A stretch of DNA of 38,147 nucleotides from Gluconacetobacter entanii. Its GTDB lineage: Bacteria; Pseudomonadota; Alphaproteobacteria; Acetobacterales; Acetobacteraceae. The notes under the pieces were generated by a model, which saw only the letters and a program-made list of their open reading frames with translations, made no database searches and was not told the origin of the DNA. A program made the translations under genes and the position numbers. Position 1 is the first letter of the stretch, and every line of letters starts with the position of its first letter. The stretch spans positions 1 through 38,147 of the forward strand of contig NZ_NKUF01000027.1 of assembly GCF_003206495.1 (NCBI RefSeq), read 5' to 3'. This document shows positions 27,570 to 37,329 of this stretch, one piece after another.

Positions 27570-29869
27570 ACGACGCACCGTCTGACCCATTCGGGCAAAC
27601 TTCCGGTAACGGTGCGTCGACGTCTTTCGATCTGCTGCACGAGAAAGTCCGGCGCTGGATCTGGCATCAGGGCTGGACCGAACTTCGTGATATCCAGGAA
27701 CGATCCATTCCGGTTCTGCTGGAAGGACAGCGGGATCTCATTATCGCGGCCGGGACAGCAAGCGGGAAGACCGAGGCGGCCTTCCTGCCGATTGTTTCGC
27801 GACTGGCTACAGATGAACGCAAACCCGGTGCGGGGTTTGAGGCCATTTACATCAGCCCCTTGCGCGCACTTATCAATGACCAGTTCGGTCGAATGGAGAC
27901 ACTTTGCGAAGAAGTGGAGATTCCTGTCTGGAAGTGGCACGGGGATGTGGCCAGCAGCGTCAAGGAAAGAGCACGCAAGCGGCCCCAGGGGATATTGCTG
28001 ACTACACCAGAAAGTCTGGAAGCCATCCTCGTCCGACGAGGGAATGAAGCAAAGCGTCTGTTCGCTGCGCTAAGTTACATGGTGATCGACGAGATGCATG
28101 CCTTTATGGATGCAGAGCGTGGACGCCAACTGCAATCTCTGCTCAATCGTATCGAGATCGCCGCAGGACATCCAGTCGTTCGCGTAGGCCTTTCGGCCAC
28201 CCTGGCCGACATGAGAACCTCAGCTGCTTTCTTACGGCCGCTTAATCCGGATGGCGTGGAGATATTGGAATCTCAAATGGGTAGCCAACCCCTGAAACTT
28301 CAGGTTCGCGGCTATATACAGCCACGCCTGAAGCAACGTGACGCGAATTCAGACAAGGGCGAGGCAACCGAGAGCACAGCAGACATAGAGATCGCGACAC
28401 ACCTCTTCGACACGCTCCGAGGGCATCGGAGTTTGATCTTTGCTGGCTCGCGACGGAATGTTGAACTGTACACTGCAAGATTACGTGGTCTTTGTGAAAC
28501 ATCGGGCGTGCCGGAGGAATTTTTCGCTCATCATGGTAGCTTATCGCGTGAGCACCGTGAGGAAGCCGAACGAAGGCTGAAAGAAGATGATCGACCAGGC
28601 TCCATTATCGCAACCACGACCCTCGAACTGGGCATCGATGTTGGCCACATTGATGCTGTGAGCCAGATTGGGCCTGGGCACACTGTTTCAGGCATGCGCC
28701 AGCGACTGGGGCGTTCTGGTCGGCGTGCGGGACAATCCTCAGTAATGCGGGTCTACACCACCGAGATGGCGATTGACGAACGCATCCATCCCATTGATGC
28801 CATGCGGCCGCGCACGGTGCAGACCATAGCCATGCTCAATCTGATGCTGAGGCGCTGGAATGAACCGCCTCAGATTGGGTGTTTGCATCTTTCCACGCTG
28901 ATACAGCAAATTCTGGCACTGATTGCTCAACACGGCGGGCTGACAGTCAAACAGGGCTGGAACCGCTTGATCGAGAGTCGGGTATTTCCTGAAATTGATC
29001 AGGCTCTCTACATTGGTGTGCTGCGGCGAATGAAGCATCCGGAGGTTCAGCTTATTGAGCAGGCGCCAGACGGAACGCTTTTGCCAGGCGAAGAAGGCGA
29101 ACGGGTCATCAATGACCGTGGGTTCTACGCCGTATTCATGACGCCTGACGAATTCAAGGTTATTACGGATCGCGGACGGAACCTTGGCACGCTGCCGGTC
29201 GATAGCCCGGTAATGCCGGAACAACTCATCATCTTCGCCGGACGTCGGTGGCGGGTGATCGAGCTCGACAATCAACGCCGGGAAATTTTGGTCACACGAG
29301 CGTATGGTGGCGTGCCGCCCAAATTCGGTGGCGAGGGCTTACCCCCCGCCGATGAGGTCGTAGCGGAGATGCGCCGGGTTTACGAGAGCATCGCCATTCC
29401 TCGCTTTCTCGACAAGATAGCTCTTGAATGCCTTACGGAAGCCAGAGTGACATTCGATAATCTTGGATTGCGGCATGCAGGTTTATATCGGCATGAGGAC
29501 GAACTCCTGCTTTTCCCTTGGGTCGGTAATCGGGCTCAACTGGCCCTGGTGCTGGCGCTCGCCTCTCATGGCGTAAAGGCCAATTCGGAGGGTATCGCGG
29601 TCACAATTCCGGCTAAAGACGGAGGCAAACTGGTTGCCACCCTGAAAACTCTCGCTGAAAGGCCTGCGCCTGACGCGGAAGCTCTAGCCCGACTAGTGCC
29701 TGATATGAAGCGAGCAAAATATGACGCGTATTTAGGAGACGAATTGCTGGCGCGTTGTTACGCCAGTGAGCATATCGACGCGGCACGTGTACCGATTATT
29801 GCTGCTGACCTGCTCTCTAGATTGCCGGCAGAAGCAACGACAATTTTTGAAACTAAAGTGCCTCTATGA
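27566..29869 (+). CDS. sngC: Lhr-like DEAD/DEAH helicase, Shango component SngC
   Basis: A 767-residue superfamily 2 helicase. Q-motif region WTELRDIQ, Walker A AAGTASGKT (61-69), motif II DEMH (175-178), motif III SATLADM, and motif VI LGRSGRRAG. The C-terminal half follows the Lhr/BrxHI pattern. It starts at TTG 27566, overlapping the sngB stop (TTGA). It would unwind invading or branched DNA with SngA and SngB. The operon is complete and has no frame damage, unlike the mobilization genes to the left. Confidence 0.85.
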   Translation: MNDAPSDPFGQTSGNGASTSFDLLHEKVRRWIWHQGWTELRDIQERSIPVLLEGQRDLIIAAGTASGKTEAAFLPIVSRLATDERKPGAGFEAIYISPLRALINDQFGRMETLCEEVEIPVWKWHGDVASSVKERARKRPQGILLTTPESLEAILVRRGNEAKRLFAALSYMVIDEMHAFMDAERGRQLQSLLNRIEIAAGHPVVRVGLSATLADMRTSAAFLRPLNPDGVEILESQMGSQPLKLQVRGYIQPRLKQRDANSDKGEATESTADIEIATHLFDTLRGHRSLIFAGSRRNVELYTARLRGLCETSGVPEEFFAHHGSLSREHREEAERRLKEDDRPGSIIATTTLELGIDVGHIDAVSQIGPGHTVSGMRQRLGRSGRRAGQSSVMRVYTTEMAIDERIHPIDAMRPRTVQTIAMLNLMLRRWNEPPQIGCLHLSTLIQQILALIAQHGGLTVKQGWNRLIESRVFPEIDQALYIGVLRRMKHPEVQLIEQAPDGTLLPGEEGERVINDRGFYAVFMTPDEFKVITDRGRNLGTLPVDSPVMPEQLIIFAGRRWRVIELDNQRREILVTRAYGGVPPKFGGEGLPPADEVVAEMRRVYESIAIPRFLDKIALECLTEARVTFDNLGLRHAGLYRHEDELLLFPWVGNRAQLALVLALASHGVKANSEGIAVTIPAKDGGKLVATLKTLAERPAPDAEALARLVPDMKRAKYDAYLGDELLARCYASEHIDAARVPIIAADLLSRLPAEATTIFETKVPL

Positions 29870-30323
29870 TATGTTTGGGGTAGGCTGGTATGATGGATGA
29901 TTCCAGAACGAAGCAGACAGGCGGCGTTCGCCTCTTCTCAGACATACATTTGCTCGAGTCACTTTCCGCGTAGCGGACATGAATCATCCAATGCTCTCCC
30001 GGCAAAGGCGGATAGCGGACTTGCGCATGCATTCTACCCGGTCGAGGTTCGAATTTCATCAGGCGGGCCGCACCGGAATCGGACGAGAACTACCTCTACG
30101 CCATAGCCCTCTAAAGCCTGCTTTTAGGACATCTCTGCCGTTCCGTTATGACTTGTCGAACGCCAGCTATAATTGCCAGAAGTCGGCGTACAACGCTCGC
30201 GCAGCCGACGTCGGACTTGGCTAGACGGTTGTCAGGCACGTACAAACACCACTTGCTAATTTGCGGATGATGCTCACAATAGTTGACAATCATCTTTTTC
30301 AGCTGCCGTTCGCCATCGCCTGA
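29870..30323. other. Intergenic between two convergent defence operons
   Basis: About 450 bases separate the end of sngC from the end of the leftward HerA operon. Short frames exist but carry no family motif or ribosome-binding site. I see no hairpin-plus-T terminator. It may contain the scar of an earlier junction between the two systems. Confidence 0.45.
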
Positions 30324-31991
30324 CTATTGGCGCAACCACTCATCGCGGATCTTGTCGATCGCAAGTTCCTTCCATTGTTGCTGCCAAAGATCCCAGTAGG
30401 GAATGTCAGTCGATGCCGGAGCCACTGCGCAGACCTCGATCTGGACAACGGACGGCAGGGCGATCGATTCTCCGACCAGCAGCGCCTCGCCCTGCTTGAA
30501 CGCCGGCATCTTGTCGATGAGCGTTCCCAGCGAGTCCGGCAGCAACTTGCGGACATAGCCTTGGTCGACCGGATTAGTCAGGCGCATGGCGATAAAGTTA
30601 TTGCACTGTGAGAAGATCGTTTCAGAAATCTCAGATGGCCGCTGGCTCGCGAGAAGCAAGGTAACGCCATATTTGCGCCCCTCTTTGGCGATGCGCTCAA
30701 TCGACATCTTTGACGCCCGGAACTTCGACAGTTCGCTGTTCGGCACATATTTGTGCGCCTCCTCGTAAACGAGAAGAATGGGCGCATCATTGTTGATCTT
30801 CTCCTGTGGATCGGCGGCGCAGCGCAGACGCTTGTAGAAGTAGCCATGCTCAAAGATCAGCCGCGAGATCAGCGAGACCGTGATGCTCAAAACCTCGAAT
30901 GGGACGCCGCTCAGATCGATGACGGTGACGTTTTGCTGCTTGCCCGTGCTGTAGCCGAGAATGGATCGGAGCGTTTCCTCGAAAGAGATCGACTTGGATT
31001 TCTCGCCAAGGAAGAAGTCGAGACGCCGGTCGTTGATCTTGCTTTCGAGACGATTCACAAAGTTGGTGAGCCGCCCATAGAGGCTGCCTTGCGTAAGCTT
31101 CGGCTGCCCGGCTTTCTCCTTGTTACTCGCTGCATACACCTCGCCGCTGTCGACCATCTCGGTGTTGCGAAAGTTGGCGTGGTCCAGAACGTCGCGAATG
31201 TCGAACGGGAGCGGTGTGTCCAGATGGATTCGGTTCTTGTCGCCTTCTCCTCCCGTGAAGTGCGCCTTACGGCTCTGGATCACGGCATCCTTGAACACGT
31301 TGCGCTGATTGTGATCGTTCGCTTCGGTGTCGAGGAAGAACTCCTCCAACTCCTCACCGTTCAGCATCCAGTAGGGGAGAATCAGGCTGGCGCTGTCGAT
31401 GAAATTCGCCTCCGGAAAGGCCGCACGGTATTCTGAATGAATATCGAAAATGATCACGTGCGAGTTGTTCAGCGTATATTCGCCCGTCGCCCCGACCGCC
31501 TTCTGGACGATCTTTGCGACGGTGTGGGACTTACCTGAGCCCGTGGAACCGACCACCGCAATATGCTTGTTGAAGAATTTGTTCCCGTCGACGGGAACCT
31601 CGACCTCTTTGTTCGTCGCAAGCCTCGAGAAGCAGAAGCGATCCTTCACGGGCAACGAGCTGCCATAGATCAGGCGGATATCGCCGATCGTCGCGGGCTG
31701 GACCGTTTTCGGCGGGATCGCGAGGGCGTCTCCGCCGCGCTCAAACTTCTGATCGCGTAGAATGCCGAGCGGAAAAGCCTCGATCACATAGTCTTGGCTG
31801 CCGTCGTCGCGTGCCTGAATCTGGAAGTTCTCAATGATGGCGACCAGTACCGCATTCTCGTTGTCGGCGATCTTCAAATAAGAGCCGACGCGGAGAGACT
31901 CCTCAGCAATCCTAAAATTTTCGAGGTCATCGACGACGATCTTGACCTTGTTAGGAAAGACCGCGACGACTTCCGCTTTAACATCACTCAT
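30324..31991 (-). CDS. herA: HerA-family DNA translocase
   Basis: A 555-residue hexameric-type ATPase. The N-terminal HAS-barrel (about 1-90) leads to a RecA-like motor with Walker A GSTGSGKS (about 148-155), IIFDIHSEY, Walker B PILLVYEEAHKYV and the segment LLASQRPSEISETIFSQCNN typical of HerA. ATG 31991 is preferred, with AGGGG about 8 bases upstream; an ATG at 31997 adds two residues. It follows the nuclease-candidate gene by about 10 bases. HerA motors work with a paired nuclease, NurA in archaea and SIR2 or DUF4297 proteins in bacterial defence pairs, so the upstream gene is its likely partner. Confidence 0.9.
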   Translation of the reverse strand: MSDVKAEVVAVFPNKVKIVVDDLENFRIAEESLRVGSYLKIADNENAVLVAIIENFQIQARDDGSQDYVIEAFPLGILRDQKFERGGDALAIPPKTVQPATIGDIRLIYGSSLPVKDRFCFSRLATNKEVEVPVDGNKFFNKHIAVVGSTGSGKSHTVAKIVQKAVGATGEYTLNNSHVIIFDIHSEYRAAFPEANFIDSASLILPYWMLNGEELEEFFLDTEANDHNQRNVFKDAVIQSRKAHFTGGEGDKNRIHLDTPLPFDIRDVLDHANFRNTEMVDSGEVYAASNKEKAGQPKLTQGSLYGRLTNFVNRLESKINDRRLDFFLGEKSKSISFEETLRSILGYSTGKQQNVTVIDLSGVPFEVLSITVSLISRLIFEHGYFYKRLRCAADPQEKINNDAPILLVYEEAHKYVPNSELSKFRASKMSIERIAKEGRKYGVTLLLASQRPSEISETIFSQCNNFIAMRLTNPVDQGYVRKLLPDSLGTLIDKMPAFKQGEALLVGESIALPSVVQIEVCAVAPASTDIPYWDLWQQQWKELAIDKIRDEWLRQ

Positions 31992-32000
31992 ACCCATCCC

Positions 32001-33218
32001 CTAAATGATTTTGTTGATATCTTCGTATTTTGGAATCTGGAATCGAGTGTGGCTGATGGCACCGTCACCAAAGTCTTCAACCGGCTCACTGCGATAGAAT
32101 TCATAGATCTCCCGCGAGCGCTGGAACGACAGAAAGGTCTGCCGCGCCTCCGCCAGATTGCAGAATAGCCTCAGGAGCGGACCTGCGTCGGCGGATGCGG
32201 GACGGGAGATCGATCCGGCGTCGAACTGGGCCCCCTTGAAATCATAGCCGTCAACGAAGCGAACGTCTTCATTGTGCAGCTCCTGCTTGAGGCCGGCAAG
32301 TTCGCTATCGTTGATGCCGACGAGTAGTACGTAGGGTGAGAAGGGCTTTGCATCTCGCTTGGAGAGCTTGGAGTATTTCCGAGAGATAGTCTTCAGAAGC
32401 GTTTTGACCACGTTCCGGCTGTAGGTGTCGCCAGCCGGATGGATTATAAAAAGCCGGTCGACCGGAGACACATTGACGCCCGCTGCGAAAAATTCGTTGC
32501 GCAGCCCGCGATAATATTTGGCCGTACCGAGCTTGGCGATAAACCACTCATCAAAGAGATACGAAGATGTATCTATTCGCTTTATGAAGGCTGTCTTCGT
32601 TGTGACGCGCAAAGCCTCGTCCGGCTCGATCGCTAGTTCTTTGATCACCCGCAGGGCGCTGTTATAATAGAAAAATTCGGCCGCGAACGGAGAGCAGACG
32701 AACTGTTTGACAAGACCCCCTATGATCGCTTGAAACTGATCATCGAATTTCGCTGCATTTACGTCGATCGAGAGAAGTTTCAAGAATTCCTCAAGCTCTG
32801 CGTCACTGACACCAAGCTCTTCGTGCTTTTTAACCGTCTTATCTTTTGATGTGGTTGTAAGAAAATTGGTCTTGAGGAACCCGATATCGAATGGAAGCAC
32901 CAACTTGTCTTGCCCAGACGCAAAATGGCCGCTGAGCTGGTAATGGATCGCTGGACGGCCGGCGGTGAGGCCCGCTTTATAGTGCGTGAGCATGAACATG
33001 ATAGCGGGTTTGATAACTGAATGATTATACTCGGATTTCTCATAATATTTGCACTGGACGGCGGTCGTTTCTGTAGCGGTGTGGACGTCGATATCCTCGA
33101 TGCATTCGATCGCCACCGTGTCATTCGCACCGCATAGCTCTAGGATGCTGAGGATCGAACGATCGAATTGATAGAAATAGCCAGAAATTGTCGAAACTGC
33201 GCTCCGATCGGACACCAT
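32001..33218 (-). CDS. DUF4297/Cap4-like nuclease candidate, HerA partner
   Basis: About 405 residues. The start resembles Cap4/DUF4297 dsDNA nuclease domains: ISGYFYQFDRSILSIL, then IECIEDIDV and TAVQCKYYE, giving acidic residues E38 and D42/D44 and a QxK (Q55-K57) as expected for a PD-(D/E)xK fold. The rest is not recognised and may bind HerA or sense DNA. I place the start at ATG 33218, with AGGGGG four bases upstream, because the conserved part begins there. The frame is open to 33386 and would then overlap the previous gene. DUF4297-HerA pairs are known phage-defence modules; the assignment here is by motif and context. Confidence 0.65.
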   Translation of the reverse strand: MVSDRSAVSTISGYFYQFDRSILSILELCGANDTVAIECIEDIDVHTATETTAVQCKYYEKSEYNHSVIKPAIMFMLTHYKAGLTAGRPAIHYQLSGHFASGQDKLVLPFDIGFLKTNFLTTTSKDKTVKKHEELGVSDAELEEFLKLLSIDVNAAKFDDQFQAIIGGLVKQFVCSPFAAEFFYYNSALRVIKELAIEPDEALRVTTKTAFIKRIDTSSYLFDEWFIAKLGTAKYYRGLRNEFFAAGVNVSPVDRLFIIHPAGDTYSRNVVKTLLKTISRKYSKLSKRDAKPFSPYVLLVGINDSELAGLKQELHNEDVRFVDGYDFKGAQFDAGSISRPASADAGPLLRLFCNLAEARQTFLSFQRSREIYEFYRSEPVEDFGDGAISHTRFQIPKYEDINKII

Positions 33219-33339
33219 TACCCCCTGCGGTGATCTGCCACGCGGACCTCGCGTCCGCATTCGTTTGTCTTCGGAATTCTCGTTTTTCGGCCTCTTCCGT
33301 TTCTCGATGATCGCATATCGGCGATTGATGACTTCATAG

Positions 33340-35961
33340 TTACAACGCGATCCGATTTCCAGCGACATGTCTGAAGGCGCGATCACGGCAGGTGAGAAGG
33401 ACGACCTGCATGCGGGTCGCGGCCTCCGACAGAATCTCGATCATCGTGTCGAGACGGGCATCGTCGGAATAGACCAGCGGATCGTCGAGGATCAGTGATA
33501 CGGGATTTCCCTGCTCCAACAGCATGTCTGCAAATGCAATCCGTGTAAGGACGGCAAGCTGCTCTTGCGTGCCGCGCGACAGGCTCGAGCAACTTTCGTC
33601 CACGCCCGCACGGATCACGCTTTCAAGACCGAGATCCTCCGAAAAAGTGAGCTCGCATCCAGGAAGCAGGCGCTCGATATGACGCTTGGCCCGCGCCGCC
33701 ACCGGACCGACAAATTTCGCCGACGTCTCGTTACGGGCGGCGTCGAGGGTGCTCCGCAGCGCTTTGAGCGTTTCCGCTTCATCGGTGACACGCTGAAGAG
33801 CAAGACTAGCCACCTCGACTTCCTCGGAGGCCGCAGCGGTCCGATCGGCGAGGCCGAGCCCGCCTTCGCTCTCGATTGTCCCTTCAAGACGCGCGATATC
33901 GGTCTCGAGCCGCGTGCGGGTCTCCCCAGTCGTGCGTGCCTTTGCATCGATCAATTCGATCTTGCGCGTAATGGCCGCGACGTCGTGTGCAGAAGCATCG
34001 CGGAGTGCGTCTTCAACCTTGACCGAAGCCTCGGCGGCCTGTTCGCGCGTCTTGACCAGATCTTCGGTAAGCGTCGCCCATTCAGGTCTCCGCTCGATCG
34101 TCTCGAGTGCGCTGACAGCGTTGGCGACGTCACTCGTTGCCCTAGCTTCTGCCGTCACAAGCGGTGCTTCCTCCTGCTCGGCGCGACGCAGGGCCTCGAT
34201 GGCGCTGTCCTGAGCCCCTTCGGCCCGGGCTGCGGCGCTATCGGCCGTCTCCATCGCCTTCGTGAGCGCCGCGATATCGGGAAGCTCCTCGCCCCCTACA
34301 GCTTCTTCCTCGCCGAACTCGGCGACAAACAGCTTGAGCGCGGCGGATCCAGCGGCGAGCTGAAGGACATCGTCGGCGGACGTGGCCGCTTCTATGCGCA
34401 CCTCCAGAGTTCGCAGGTCGGCTGCGGCATCTCTGGCGATCTCGTTGCGGGCTCTGGCGGCCGCAAGATCGACGACACCGAGATCGTCGAGTGCCGTTTT
34501 CCGCTTACGAAGCGCAGACGCCAAGGCCTCCGCAGCGCTGGCGGCAGACGTCGGCGGCGTTATCTGAAGCTCGGCGGCGCCGAAGCAGATTTGGACCTCG
34601 CGATCGAGGGCGCGTGCGCCGAGGGCCATTGGCTTGCCATCGATCGTGATGCCGTCCGCTGAGCCGGACAATGCAATCCGGGTCGCGCCGGCGTTCACCA
34701 CCGCTTGCGCTTCCGCAACGGCTCGATCATGCGCTTCAAGCGACGTGAGCACTTTCGGGGCAATCGCTGTATCGGAGAGCGCCTTTACGGTGCTGTGTTG
34801 TTCCTCAAGCTTCAGCAGGTCGGCATGCCGCCGGCGGGCAGCCTGGATTGCGGCACCGCGACGGCTTTGTCGGATACGCTCTTCGCCTTCAGCCAGGGCC
34901 GTTCGCGCGGCTTGGCGCTCCATGCGCGCGAAATCGAGCGAGGTGCGCGCATCCACCACCTTCTGCTTCGCCGCCGACAATGCGTCGGCAAACCCGAGAC
35001 GCTGTTCGCGTGCGTGGGCCAGGGCAGCGTCCGCATGCGTCCGGGCCCGCGTCGCGTCGTCATGGCGCTGCCGAAGGTCCGCGAGCGCCTTCACCTTTGC
35101 GTTGATTGCTTCCTGCTCGGCACGACGGGTGGTGAGGATCTGGGCCGCCGCTCGTGCGATATCGAGCGAAGCAACCAGACCGCTACGCGTCTGCGCGTCC
35201 GTGTTGTCCGCCATCTCGCGCTGGATGATCTTCAGGCGGGAACGAGCCGCCTCGACATCTGAGAAGCTGCGCTCCAGCATGGCCAGTCGATCCGCCGCTT
35301 CGCGCGCCGTGGTCTTGGCGGCCTCAAGCCGCTCACGCGCTTCGGTCTGTCGGCCACGCTTCTGGCCGGTCGGGGTCCAGTAGAGCTCATATTGAGCCTC
35401 GACCCGATCCCTGACACGGCGATAGGCAGCGCCGCCCATGATCGACCCGACCTCCGTCTCGAGCTCGGAGGTGACGCTGTCGCGCACGATTTGGCCGGGC
35501 GCGGTCACGGACAAGGCCTCGGTCTGGGCGACCCAAAGCAAACCGAGCGCGCCATAAGTCGCGACATCACCGCCCCGACTCGTGTCGCGGACCGAACCGA
35601 GCAGCGCATTTAAGCGCGCCTCGGCCTCCTCTCCTTGCGCACGGCCCTGAGGCCCCGAGACCTCGACCGATGCGCTGCGCAAGAAATGCTTGGTGACCGA
35701 CCAAGGCGCACCATCGACATCGAAAACGACTTCGACCTCAGGACCGACCGCATCGCCATGTGGCGCGAAGGATTGGGCCAGCTGATTGCGCGTGTTGAAG
35801 CGGACGAAGAAGGCCGCGCGCAAGGCCTCGAGAAGCGTCGACTTGCCCGTCTCATTTGGCTCGATGACGACGTTGAGGCCGTCGGTAAGGCCCTCGATAA
35901 CGACGGGTGCGCGGAATTTCCGGAAATTCTTCACCGCGATGCGACGAATGACGAGGCTCAT
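33340..35961 (-). CDS. SbcC/Rad50-like AAA ATPase without zinc hook
   Basis: An 873-residue SMC-type protein. The head opens with IRRIAVKNFRKFRAPV and Walker A EPNETGKS (34-41), the YhaN-like variant. Coiled coils rich in Ala, Arg and Glu run from about 185-420 and 475-760. The signature LSRGTQEQ is at 794-801 and Walker B SLILDD at 822-827. No CxxC zinc hook occurs; at the turn of the coils is a short beta-rich insert (about 425-470). Paired with the SbcD-like nuclease (ATGA overlap at 35958-35961), it should form a Mre11-Rad50-type DNA-end processor. Repair SbcC is usually longer and carries the hook, so this is a specialised, probably defence-linked version. Confidence 0.85.
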   Translation of the reverse strand: MSLVIRRIAVKNFRKFRAPVVIEGLTDGLNVVIEPNETGKSTLLEALRAAFFVRFNTRNQLAQSFAPHGDAVGPEVEVVFDVDGAPWSVTKHFLRSASVEVSGPQGRAQGEEAEARLNALLGSVRDTSRGGDVATYGALGLLWVAQTEALSVTAPGQIVRDSVTSELETEVGSIMGGAAYRRVRDRVEAQYELYWTPTGQKRGRQTEARERLEAAKTTAREAADRLAMLERSFSDVEAARSRLKIIQREMADNTDAQTRSGLVASLDIARAAAQILTTRRAEQEAINAKVKALADLRQRHDDATRARTHADAALAHAREQRLGFADALSAAKQKVVDARTSLDFARMERQAARTALAEGEERIRQSRRGAAIQAARRRHADLLKLEEQHSTVKALSDTAIAPKVLTSLEAHDRAVAEAQAVVNAGATRIALSGSADGITIDGKPMALGARALDREVQICFGAAELQITPPTSAASAAEALASALRKRKTALDDLGVVDLAAARARNEIARDAAADLRTLEVRIEAATSADDVLQLAAGSAALKLFVAEFGEEEAVGGEELPDIAALTKAMETADSAAARAEGAQDSAIEALRRAEQEEAPLVTAEARATSDVANAVSALETIERRPEWATLTEDLVKTREQAAEASVKVEDALRDASAHDVAAITRKIELIDAKARTTGETRTRLETDIARLEGTIESEGGLGLADRTAAASEEVEVASLALQRVTDEAETLKALRSTLDAARNETSAKFVGPVAARAKRHIERLLPGCELTFSEDLGLESVIRAGVDESCSSLSRGTQEQLAVLTRIAFADMLLEQGNPVSLILDDPLVYSDDARLDTMIEILSEAATRMQVVLLTCRDRAFRHVAGNRIAL

Positions 35962-37067
35962 GCCAGCTCCTCCCGGCTATATTCAACGAAGAGGCGCTCA
36001 AGGGCCCGCTTCGCGACCGCCGCATCCACGCCGCCGCTTTCGATTCTGGTATTAAGCATCGCCGCCGCCGCCCCGAGCATGCCCTCGACGGCCAAGTTCG
36101 CAATGTCTTCTTCGCTCGGCCGACCCACCAGATCGTTCGCGCGCACGTCGAGATACCGCAGCTGATGGCCGATATCGTTTTCGAGCCGACCCAGCATGCC
36201 AATCCGGTCGCCAAGACTGGTGATACCAGCCAGCGTAAGGCGCAAAAGCGTTGTGGGCGCGTCGATCGCGCCGAGGAGCAATTCGCACTCGGCATCGAAC
36301 GCTGCCTGGTCACTGACCATCCAATCCCGCAAAAGCCATTGGAAGCGGCCCGTCCGGATCGGCGTGACGGACGGCTCCGTACCGGTCGACAGCTCGACGA
36401 TGAGGGCCTGTCCGGGATCGTCCCGCTGGAAGCGGTCGACTTCGGGTGTGCCTGCATACCAGGTGCGACCATCGACGCGGAGTGTCCCATGCCAGTCACC
36501 GAGCGCCAGATAGTCGAGGTTCGATCGACGTGCGCGATCGGGCGCGATCTGGTTCTTCGTTTCGCCTTGCGAGCCGAAGTCGCGGATCGAACCGTGTGCG
36601 AGGCCAATACGCAGGGTGGCGCCGGGCGTCTCCATGGAGTCGAAACGGGCAGTGGGATCTTCGAGATTGTGGCGATGCTCAAGCGGGGCGGGCAGCAGCC
36701 AGACACCGGGTTTCATCTCAACTGGCTCGGGCGTCGATAAGATGACGATGTTCTCGCTCACTCGTTGACGGACGCGATCCCATAATCCGCCATTGCGAGC
36801 GAAATCATGGTTGCCCGGAAGCAGCCACCAGCGACAGCTATGGCGGCTCATCCGGGATATAGCTTGGATGATCGTCCGGTCCTCCGGACCTTCGGTGTCG
36901 AAGATGTCGCCGGCAACGACGACGTGCTCTGCCCCGTAGTCGACCGCCGTGCGCCCAAGTGTGTCGATTGCATCGAACCGCGCCTCGCTAAGGCCGGCCC
37001 GGACTTCGGGCTCGAATCGCCCATACGGTTTGCCAAGTTGCCAGTCAGCAGAATGAATGAATTTCAA
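35958..37067 (-). CDS. SbcD/Mre11-like metallophosphoesterase
   Basis: A 369-residue calcineurin-like nuclease. Metal motifs: D8 in SADWQLG, GDIFD (53-57), GNHD (85-88), H158 in LAHGS, and GDWH (190-193). The usual DxH of motif I is DxQ (Q10), and the last motif is GDWH where GHxH is common. This variant may alter metal use but is also seen in exonuclease-annotated relatives. The C-terminal part lacks the long SbcD capping domain. It starts at TTG 37067, with AGGGG at 37076-37080. It is the first gene of the four-gene leftward operon; about 260 bases upstream should hold the promoter, which I cannot locate. Confidence 0.85.
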   Translation of the reverse strand: MKFIHSADWQLGKPYGRFEPEVRAGLSEARFDAIDTLGRTAVDYGAEHVVVAGDIFDTEGPEDRTIIQAISRMSRHSCRWWLLPGNHDFARNGGLWDRVRQRVSENIVILSTPEPVEMKPGVWLLPAPLEHRHNLEDPTARFDSMETPGATLRIGLAHGSIRDFGSQGETKNQIAPDRARRSNLDYLALGDWHGTLRVDGRTWYAGTPEVDRFQRDDPGQALIVELSTGTEPSVTPIRTGRFQWLLRDWMVSDQAAFDAECELLLGAIDAPTTLLRLTLAGITSLGDRIGMLGRLENDIGHQLRYLDVRANDLVGRPSEEDIANLAVEGMLGAAAAMLNTRIESGGVDAAVAKRALERLFVEYSREELA

Positions 37068-37329
37068 AATATCTACCCCTAGTCAGGCGCTCAAAATCCC
37101 CGCTAGGCGCGAGAAGCTCTTGCCTCTAACTTAACCGGTCGGACATTGCTCGGCACCCCAGAAATGTACGCTGTAAATGACTTTTTGAATGACCTGCCTG
37201 GAACGCACAACTGTCTGCCTGCCGGATTACGTGCGAATGGCCGGTTTCGCCTTCATTTGAGACGCCGGGGCGCGACCTCATGCTTCCTCGAAGCGGACGT
37301 GGTTTGTGGCGCGCGAGGAACAGTCTCCG

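Noticed and set aside
26166-29869. Partial BREX type 2 system
   Set aside because: BrxD-like ATPase and Lhr-like helicase are present, but there is no PglX, PglZ or BrxC, and the TerB protein points to Shango.
33565-34662. 365-codon plus-strand frame
   Set aside because: Antisense shadow of the SbcC-like gene, which has Walker A, signature and Walker B motifs.
34634-35383. 249-codon Ala/Ser/Arg-rich plus-strand frame
   Set aside because: It mirrors the coiled-coil region of the SbcC-like gene and has no motif of its own.
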